From UBA1227 sp963629305 (lineage in GTDB: Bacteria > Bacillota > Clostridia > Oscillospirales > Acutalibacteraceae), in assembly GCA_963629305.1 (NCBI GenBank), contig CAVGIJ010000032.1, forward strand, positions 1-10,706: a DNA stretch of 10,706 bases. Reading direction: 5' to 3'. The stretch's first letter is position 1. The number at the start of each line of letters is the position of its first letter. Below are positions 6,158-10,706 of this stretch, piece after piece. Both the position numbers and the translations under genes were made by a program. The notes under the pieces are model-generated. The model was not told the origin of the DNA. It was given only the letters and a program-made list of their open reading frames with translations, and did not search any database.

Positions 6158-7123
6158 ATGTCACTTGAATCAACCATTCTTTCCCAAGTTTTCAACCTTG
6201 ACAACTGGGCAAAGCTCCCGCTCATCGACCTTCGCGGCAAATTCCCCGATGTTACGGATGAGTGGGATATCGTTTTCAGCGAGACAAACCCAACAGTATG
6301 TCGTGCTGATCTTCATTACATAAAGGATTGTAAGAAAAACACGGGAAAGTACCCTGTTCTTCTCAACATTCACGGCGGCGGCTGGATCATAGGAGATAAG
6401 TCAAACAGCACAAGCTATTGTCTTCCTATCGCAGATTCGGGATTCTTTGTAATGAACATAAACTACGGTATGCCCGCAAAAGATGTGCCGGCACTCTTTG
6501 AGTCAGTTGACCCGCAGAAAAACCACGACGCATCTTATGTATGGCCATATGCAATTCAGACACATTTCCTTGCAATGAAATGGCTTTCGGAAAATGCAGA
6601 AAAGTATAACCTTGACCTTGACAATGTATTTGTTTCGGGTGACTCCGCAGGTTCACACATGACAGCCGTTGTTGCCGCATGCTTCTGCTCGGATGAGTAT
6701 GCAAATGCTCTCGGTGTAGAAAGACCGAGCTTCACGCCGAAAGGATACGTCATGAACTGCGGTATCTACAACGTAGGATTCTATAAGCATATCCCTATCG
6801 GTCGTGCAATGATGCAGAAGTTTGTAGGTATGGATGACCCAACACAGAGCCCGCTTTGGAAGTATCTTGATCCGACACCGTTTATCGACAAGAAAGCAAA
6901 CAATGTTCTTGTTGTAAAGGGTATGGTAGATATCATGACTATCCTACAGTCGGACGGAATGGTAAAGCATCTCAAGGCTGCAGGTGTAAATACCGAATTC
7001 TATGTTGGCCACGGAGTACCTAACTCATTCCATGACTTCATGTTCCTCACATTTACAAAGGAATCAAAGAAGTGCATGCGTTATACCGCAAATTGGCTCA
7101 ATGCGGTTGCAAGCAATAAGTAA
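6158..7123 (+). CDS. Alpha/beta hydrolase (carboxylesterase-like)
   Basis: This 321-residue cytoplasmic hydrolase has HGGGW at 72-76 (oxyanion hole) and GDSAGS at 161-166 with Ser163 as nucleophile. A probable acid is Asp258 (KGMVDIM), and a probable catalytic histidine is His292 (SFHDFM). The HGGGW form is typical of the BD-FAE/esterase group that removes acyl groups from sugars, peptides or small alcohols; the substrate is not evident. The ATG at 6158 with TTGGAGGT (6144-6150) is preferred. A TTG at 6095 would lengthen the protein by 21 residues but lies upstream of the -35 box, so it is rejected. It is divergent from the FAD operon, with a 246-base shared control region, and ends at its own terminator. 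Confidence 0.9.
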   Translation: MSLESTILSQVFNLDNWAKLPLIDLRGKFPDVTDEWDIVFSETNPTVCRADLHYIKDCKKNTGKYPVLLNIHGGGWIIGDKSNSTSYCLPIADSGFFVMNINYGMPAKDVPALFESVDPQKNHDASYVWPYAIQTHFLAMKWLSENAEKYNLDLDNVFVSGDSAGSHMTAVVAACFCSDEYANALGVERPSFTPKGYVMNCGIYNVGFYKHIPIGRAMMQKFVGMDDPTQSPLWKYLDPTPFIDKKANNVLVVKGMVDIMTILQSDGMVKHLKAAGVNTEFYVGHGVPNSFHDFMFLTFTKESKKCMRYTANWLNAVASNK

Positions 7124-7171
7124 TTGGTATAGCTTACAAAACATACACATTTTACTTGTTAAAAATCACAT

Positions 7172-7210
7172 AAAATGGCTGTGGCATGTAATTGCCACAG
7201 TCATTTTTTT
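7172..7210 (+). terminator. Intrinsic terminator after second hydrolase
   Basis: CTGTGGCA (7179-7186) pairs with TGCCACAG (7193-7200) around a 6-base loop. The stem extends through a G-T pair into AAAATG/CATTTT, followed by eight or more T residues. Confidence 0.9.
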
Positions 7211-7232
7211 TAAAAAATCGGTCTTTAGACAA

Positions 7233-7262
7233 TTGACATTTGTATAAGTAAAAAACTATAAT
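7233..7262 (+). promoter_or_regulatory. Consensus sigma-A promoter of the small-membrane-protein/DUF362 operon
   Basis: The boxes are a perfect TTGACA (7233-7238) and a perfect TATAAT (7257-7262) with an 18-base spacer. The start would be near 7269, directly before the run of N, so the true leader length and any leader structure are hidden. The boxes predict strong expression unless a regulator acts in the hidden part. Confidence 0.8.
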
Positions 7263-7271
7263 TATTTGTGC

Positions 7272-7281
7272 NNNNNNNNNN
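7272..7281. other. Assembly gap (ten N)
   Basis: Ten unresolved bases lie between the promoter and the first gene of the operon. A fixed run of ten N is usually a scaffolding placeholder, so the real distance could be longer and might hold a leader element or another small gene. Confidence 0.98.
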
Positions 7282-7322
7282 AATCAAGATTCTCACAAAT
7301 TGAAATTTTTTGAGGTGTAGAA

Positions 7323-7601
7323 ATGAAAAAATTGCTATGTGAATTGATCACAAAACTTGAGTATGTTGATTATACTCTTGTTATTATCCTTTGGATAATC
7401 GGAGCTGTTCTCACAATACTCGGATTCCCATGGATAACACTCGGCATAGTTGCAATGCACTTTACCGAACTTGTTACTATCGGTCTTAAAGCGGGAAAGG
7501 CCGGCGGAGAAGGAATACTTTACAGTATTGCAATGTGCATGATGTTTGGATTCACCTGGTGGGTTCCTCTTAAGATGAAGACCAATCAGTTTGATTTTTA
7601 A
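7323..7601 (+). CDS. Small membrane protein with HxTE and GFTWWxPL motifs (paralogue A)
   Basis: This 92-residue protein has hydrophobic segments at about 17-33, 36-52 and 65-82. Distinct conserved features shared with the next gene are MHFTE (45-49), TIGLKAG (52-58) and YSIAMCMMFGFTWWVPL (67-83). I do not recognise the family. A His and a Glu at membrane depth together with a Trp pair suggest a binding or catalytic role rather than a simple anchor, but this is inference. The ATG is preceded by GAGGTG (7312-7317, spacing 5). It is the first gene of an operon: 16 bases separate it from the next gene, with no terminator between them. Confidence 0.82.
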   Translation: MKKLLCELITKLEYVDYTLVIILWIIGAVLTILGFPWITLGIVAMHFTELVTIGLKAGKAGGEGILYSIAMCMMFGFTWWVPLKMKTNQFDF

Positions 7602-7617
7602 TAGGGGGAAATGAATA

Positions 7618-7920
7618 ATGATACAGGCTATTGAATACTTGGGCTGCGGTATCCTTTGGATTGCAAGCTCTGTTCTTACAATCGTTAAGAAAAATCCTAT
7701 CGGAATTATCATACTTTCTCTTATGCACGGCACGGAAGCCGCTACCATAGGAGTAAAGAGCGGACTTGAGTACGGAAAGAAACTTCCGTACAGTCTTGTT
7801 ATGTGTATGACCTTCGGTTTTACATGGTGGCTTCCTCTTCGCCGTCAAATGAAGGCTGAAACCTTTACCGATGATGATTTTGTACGTACACCGAATGACT
7901 GTGCAGTAAACGGAAGGTAA
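7618..7920 (+). CDS. Small membrane protein with HxTE and GFTWWxPL motifs (paralogue B)
   Basis: This 100-residue protein is clearly homologous to its neighbour. Aligned by hand over the 37 positions after the shared MH (from GTE at 38-40 to WLPL at 70-73), 21 residues are identical, including T39, E40, TIG, YS, MCM and FGFTWW. Like paralogue A it has about three hydrophobic segments (6-22, 27-42, 58-74). It differs by a hydrophilic acidic C-terminal tail (ETFTDDDF, about 81-88). The ATG has AGGGGGA (7603-7609) upstream. Retention of two diverged copies side by side suggests a heterodimer or two roles in one complex. The function is unknown. Confidence 0.82.
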   Translation: MIQAIEYLGCGILWIASSVLTIVKKNPIGIIILSLMHGTEAATIGVKSGLEYGKKLPYSLVMCMTFGFTWWLPLRRQMKAETFTDDDFVRTPNDCAVNGR

Positions 7921-7938
7921 TCCGGGGAGGGAAATGAA

Positions 7939-9615
7939 ATGCCGGTAAACTATAATAAAAATGCCGTAGTTATAACTGAGGCACCGAAACTTAATTATTT
8001 TCATAACTACGTTCAACTTCCGTACAACTACGGAACACCTGAGTATGAAGCCAGAGCCGACATCAAGGCTATAAAGGAAACAGTGAGAAAGAGCCTTGAT
8101 GACCTTGATGCCGCAACAGGTTGGAAGGATAAATTCAGAGGACGCAAAGTTCTTATAAAGCCTAACCTTGTTTTCGTAACACCGAAATCAGGTTATCGCT
8201 ATGACTATGATATCCCACAGACTACAGACCCGAGAGTATTTGACGCAACTATGGAGGTTCTCTCGGAGCTTTGCCCTGATATTGTCATAGGTGAAGGCTC
8301 AGGCCTTGTAACATGGACATACGCAAAGATGGCAGGTTATGACCGTATTGCAAAGAAATACGGTGCAAAACTTGTATTCTTTGAAGAAGAGGCAATTGAC
8401 CGTTACTTCTGCCCAAAGGCAGAGTGTGGCCAGGAAGTATATGTTCCAAAAAGCATTTCAGAAGTAATCAAAGGAGAGAGGCTCTATGTTTCTCATCCGA
8501 AGATGAAGTGTAACATCTACACCGGGGTTACACTCGGATTCAAAAACGCAATGGGAACATTTTCCTGCAATATGCGTTACAGAAACCACACATGGCAGAT
8601 TGATAAGAAACTCTCTGACCTTCTTTATCTCTTTAAGCCGGATCTTACCGTTGTTGACGGTATCATCGGCGGTGAGGGAAATACACCGGGACCGAATGAT
8701 CCTGTTATCATGGATAGAATTGTTACGGGAACAAACTCAGTTGAGGTTGACCGTGTCGTAACAGAACTTATGGGCTTTGATCCGACGAAAAACAAGCTTC
8801 TCATAGAGGCAGGGAAGCGCGGCTTCGGAGATCCGGATGTTGAGGTAATAGGCGAGAAGAGAATCGTAAAATTCCGCCCTGCGGAGCCGACCCTTCTCTC
8901 TGAACGTTTCCATAAAAATTGGCCGGGTGTAAAACTCTATGTCGGACATACAAACAGCCGTGCACCGAAGCTTACACAGCTTTCGGGAAATTCACATGAG
9001 TTTGTTGAGGCAATGGAAGCTACATGTGCAGGCGGTTGCATTGCATCCCTCGGAACAACCTTTGAAGTTATGTACGCATCATATACATATCCGCTCACAA
9101 AGCACAGACACCTAAATATTATTGTAGGTAACGGTGCCGAAAATGACGGAAAGCTCTATTGGGTAGGAGAGGACGGCAAGGCATATTCCCTTGACGAACT
9201 TAAGGCTCTTCCGGGTATGAAGCTTGTATGCGGTGAATGTTCCGCTCCCGCAAAAGAACTTGCAAGTCTTAAGGGCTTTTTCTGGATTCGCGGTTGCGGT
9301 GAGGTAAACAATCTTGCCGTACGTACTGCATTTGCCATGATGCCGACAATTCCGGGTCAGGCAGATATGAAATATCTTCCTCTTATCGGAGCGGGTGCTA
9401 TCCGTAAGTATGCCGTAAAGGTTGCAAAGGCTGCAATGGGAACACCTACCGAGCCTCATTTTGACGCTTTCAACGACGGACTTTATACAATTCCGGAGTA
9501 TGCCGAAAAACATCTCGACGTAGACTGGGTTGAGGCACCGATTCCACCGCTTACCACTGCGGACAGGATTCAGGCTGTAAAGGATGTACGTTTGCTTGCA
9601 AACTTCCTCATCTGA
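7939..9615 (+). CDS. Long DUF362-domain protein with cysteine-rich C-terminal part
   Basis: This 558-residue soluble protein begins with a DUF362 (COG2006-like) domain. VLIKPNLV is at 71-78, VIGEGSG at 116-122, a Cys/His-containing stretch around 182-210 (VSHPKMKCN, LGFKNAMGTFSC), and VVDGIIGGEGNTPGPNDP at 238-255. From about 330 to the end there is an extra domain of about 230 residues with CAGGC (Cys363, Cys367), CGEC (Cys431, Cys434) and RGCGE (Cys453). Many DUF362 proteins carry a classical two-cluster ferredoxin domain (CxxCxxCxxxCP); that motif is absent here. These cysteines could still bind a metal or an Fe-S cluster, which is inference. No signal peptide or membrane span is visible. 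GGGAGG (7925-7930) lies eight bases before the ATG. It is the third gene of the operon, 18 bases after paralogue B, so it probably acts with the two small membrane proteins. A terminator follows. Confidence 0.88.
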   Translation: MPVNYNKNAVVITEAPKLNYFHNYVQLPYNYGTPEYEARADIKAIKETVRKSLDDLDAATGWKDKFRGRKVLIKPNLVFVTPKSGYRYDYDIPQTTDPRVFDATMEVLSELCPDIVIGEGSGLVTWTYAKMAGYDRIAKKYGAKLVFFEEEAIDRYFCPKAECGQEVYVPKSISEVIKGERLYVSHPKMKCNIYTGVTLGFKNAMGTFSCNMRYRNHTWQIDKKLSDLLYLFKPDLTVVDGIIGGEGNTPGPNDPVIMDRIVTGTNSVEVDRVVTELMGFDPTKNKLLIEAGKRGFGDPDVEVIGEKRIVKFRPAEPTLLSERFHKNWPGVKLYVGHTNSRAPKLTQLSGNSHEFVEAMEATCAGGCIASLGTTFEVMYASYTYPLTKHRHLNIIVGNGAENDGKLYWVGEDGKAYSLDELKALPGMKLVCGECSAPAKELASLKGFFWIRGCGEVNNLAVRTAFAMMPTIPGQADMKYLPLIGAGAIRKYAVKVAKAAMGTPTEPHFDAFNDGLYTIPEYAEKHLDVDWVEAPIPPLTTADRIQAVKDVRLLANFLI

Positions 9616-9673
9616 TAAAAGCTTTGCAATTGAAAATTTTACAGCATTGAACGCGCTCATTTGAACGCTTTTC

Positions 9674-9710
9674 GGGTACAGAATTATTTGTTGATTCTGT
9701 ACCCTTTTTT
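9674..9710 (+). terminator. Intrinsic terminator after the DUF362 gene
   Basis: A perfect 11-bp stem GGGTACAGAAT/ATTCTGTACCC (9674-9684 with 9694-9704) with a 9-base loop is followed by six T. It separates the DUF362 operon from the TauE gene. Confidence 0.95.
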
Positions 9711-9725
9711 GTACAATTTATCTGA

Positions 9726-9754
9726 TTGACACAATAATAACAGGTGAATATAAT
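9726..9754 (+). promoter_or_regulatory. Perfect-consensus sigma-A promoter of the TauE/SafE gene
   Basis: TTGACA (9726-9731), a 17-base spacer and TATAAT (9749-9754) match both boxes and the ideal spacing. The start would be near 9761, with AGGAAG (9790-9795) in the leader. It follows the preceding terminator by 15 bases, so the permease is an independent unit. Confidence 0.85.
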
Positions 9755-9802
9755 TTATTTGTTTTTGTATAGATTTTTTTATGAATTTCAGGAAGTGTAT
9801 TT

Positions 9803-10573
9803 ATGGCTTTTAAACTCATAATTTGCATCCTTGCAGGTCTCGGAGCGGGACTCGGAACAGGGTTTGCGGGGATGAGCGCAGCGGCTGTTATAAGTCCCAT
9901 GCTTATAACGTTCTTGGACATGCCGGCATACCGGGCAGTCGGAATAGCACTTGCCAGCGATGTTCTTGCAAGTGCAGTGTCTGCATACACCTACGGTAAA
10001 AACAAGAATCTCGACATAAAAAACGGCCTTGTCATGATGGTAACTGTGCTGTGTTTTACATTTGTCGGAAGCTTTGCCGCAAGCAAGGTGCCGAATACTA
10101 CCATGGGCAACTTCTCCGTATTTATGACATTTTTACTCGGAATAAAATTTATTGTTAAACCTGTAATGACAACGAAAGAGGCAATGCAGGGTGTCGGTGC
10201 GAAAAAGCGCGTTATTCAGTCGATAATAAGCGGTATGGTTGTAGGATTTATCTGTGGCTTTGTCGGAGCAGGCGGCGGAATGATGATGCTTCTTCTTCTG
10301 ACAAGTATACTCGGTTATGAGCTTAAAACCGCGGTCGGAACAAGCGTTTTCATAATGACATTCACGGCTCTCACCGGTTCGGTGAGCCACTTCGCAATAG
10401 GAGGAATGCCCGATGTGTGGAGCCTTGTATTTTGTGTCATTTCAACCCTTGCTTTTGCGAGAGTCGCAGCGATTTTTGCCAACAAAGCATCTCCGAAAAC
10501 GCTTAACAGAGCGACCGGCGTGGTCTTGGTTGTCCTCGGTGTTGCCATCTTTGCTTTTAAGTTTTTTGCATAA
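9803..10573 (+). CDS. TauE/SafE-family permease (sulfite/organic acid exporter-like)
   Basis: This 256-residue membrane protein of the TauE/SafE (COG0730, formerly DUF81) family has about eight hydrophobic segments. The family's internal duplication is visible: GTGFAGMSAAAVISPML (18-34) in the first half and GFVGAGGGMMMLLLLTS (152-168) in the second. YELKTAVGTSVFIM (172-185) then matches AYRAVGIALASDVL (42-55). Members move sulfite, sulfonates or small organic acids across the cytoplasmic membrane; nothing here fixes the substrate, and no sulfur genes are nearby. The ATG is preceded by AGGAAG with spacing 7. Length is normal for the family. It is monocistronic, with its own promoter and a following hairpin. 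Confidence 0.92.
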   Translation: MAFKLIICILAGLGAGLGTGFAGMSAAAVISPMLITFLDMPAYRAVGIALASDVLASAVSAYTYGKNKNLDIKNGLVMMVTVLCFTFVGSFAASKVPNTTMGNFSVFMTFLLGIKFIVKPVMTTKEAMQGVGAKKRVIQSIISGMVVGFICGFVGAGGGMMMLLLLTSILGYELKTAVGTSVFIMTFTALTGSVSHFAIGGMPDVWSLVFCVISTLAFARVAAIFANKASPKTLNRATGVVLVVLGVAIFAFKFFA

Positions 10574-10587
10574 TATTACTTAAGTTA

Positions 10588-10625
10588 AGCCGCAGTTGAA
10601 AATTCAAACTGCGGCTTCTGTTTTA
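10588..10625 (+). terminator. Probable intrinsic terminator after the TauE/SafE gene
   Basis: AGCCGCAGTTGAA (10588-10600) pairs with TTCAAACTGCGGCT (10603-10616) with one bulged base. The tail TCTGTTTTA is a weak T-tract, so termination may be incomplete. The remaining bases to 10706 are AT-rich and show no gene. Confidence 0.65.
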
Positions 10626-10706
10626 CAAGGTGCAGCTTACGTGCGGATATGCATAAAAATGACTGCTCAAAAAAATTAATTTTTTTCTTTTATATTGTAT
10701 ATATAT

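Noticed and set aside
7335..8016. Minus-strand ORFs of 137 and 148 codons
   Set aside because: Both are antisense to the paralogous membrane proteins, whose conserved motifs, spacing and ribosome binding sites show the plus strand is coding.
9112..9660. Minus-strand ORF of 182 codons
   Set aside because: It is the antisense shadow of the C-terminal half of the DUF362 gene, with no ribosome binding site or family motif.
10669..10686. Palindrome of seven A, TTAA and seven T near the right edge
   Set aside because: It is low-complexity AT sequence without a GC stem, so chance symmetry cannot be separated from a functional element.

Overview
The window reads as chromosomal DNA of a low-to-moderate GC, gut-type anaerobic Firmicute (class Clostridia, probably Oscillospiraceae/Lachnospiraceae-like). 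The signs are strong AGGAGG-type ribosome binding sites, consensus sigma-A promoters (two are perfect TTGACA/TATAAT), many stem-loop/T-run terminators, and a clostridial-type three-gene FAD operon ending in DUF1667. A run of ten N at 7272-7281 shows it is a scaffold, probably metagenomic or draft. No tRNA, rRNA, CRISPR array or intact mobile element was seen.

Layout. 2-556 (+) is the 3' part of a multi-pass membrane protein of unknown function, closed by a terminator. 602-756 (+) holds collinear scraps of a sporulation sigma factor, best matched by sigma-G. 749-1615 (-) is a VTT/TVP38-type membrane protein. It is divergent from an HSL-type alpha/beta hydrolase (1782-2765, +), with a perfect 18-bp palindrome between them. 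A bidirectional terminator at 2784-2816 separates that hydrolase from a convergent operon on the minus strand (5911 to 2835). The operon encodes a GlpA/LhgO-like FAD oxidoreductase with a BFD-type [2Fe-2S] domain, a second FAD/NAD(P) oxidoreductase, and a DUF1667 four-cysteine protein. Divergent from it is a second alpha/beta hydrolase (6158-7123, +). Next comes a three-gene operon (7323-9615, +) of two paralogous ~10-kDa membrane proteins and a long DUF362 protein. Last is a TauE/SafE-family permease (9803-10573, +) with its own promoter and terminator.

How the genes may work together. The three minus-strand genes almost certainly form one redox complex that oxidises a 2-hydroxyacid or glycerol-3-phosphate-like substrate. 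Their products carry two flavin sites, a [2Fe-2S] site and a probable further Fe-S site. The two unrelated-sequence HGG/GDSAG hydrolases could feed such a pathway by releasing small alcohols or acids from esters, but this rests only on adjacency. The small-membrane-protein pair plus DUF362 protein looks like an uncharacterised membrane-associated module and is the best candidate for an undescribed system. The sigma-G remnant is the most unexpected signal. It is short, out of frame with itself and multiply deleted, and it suggests loss of sporulation or decay of a duplicated copy.
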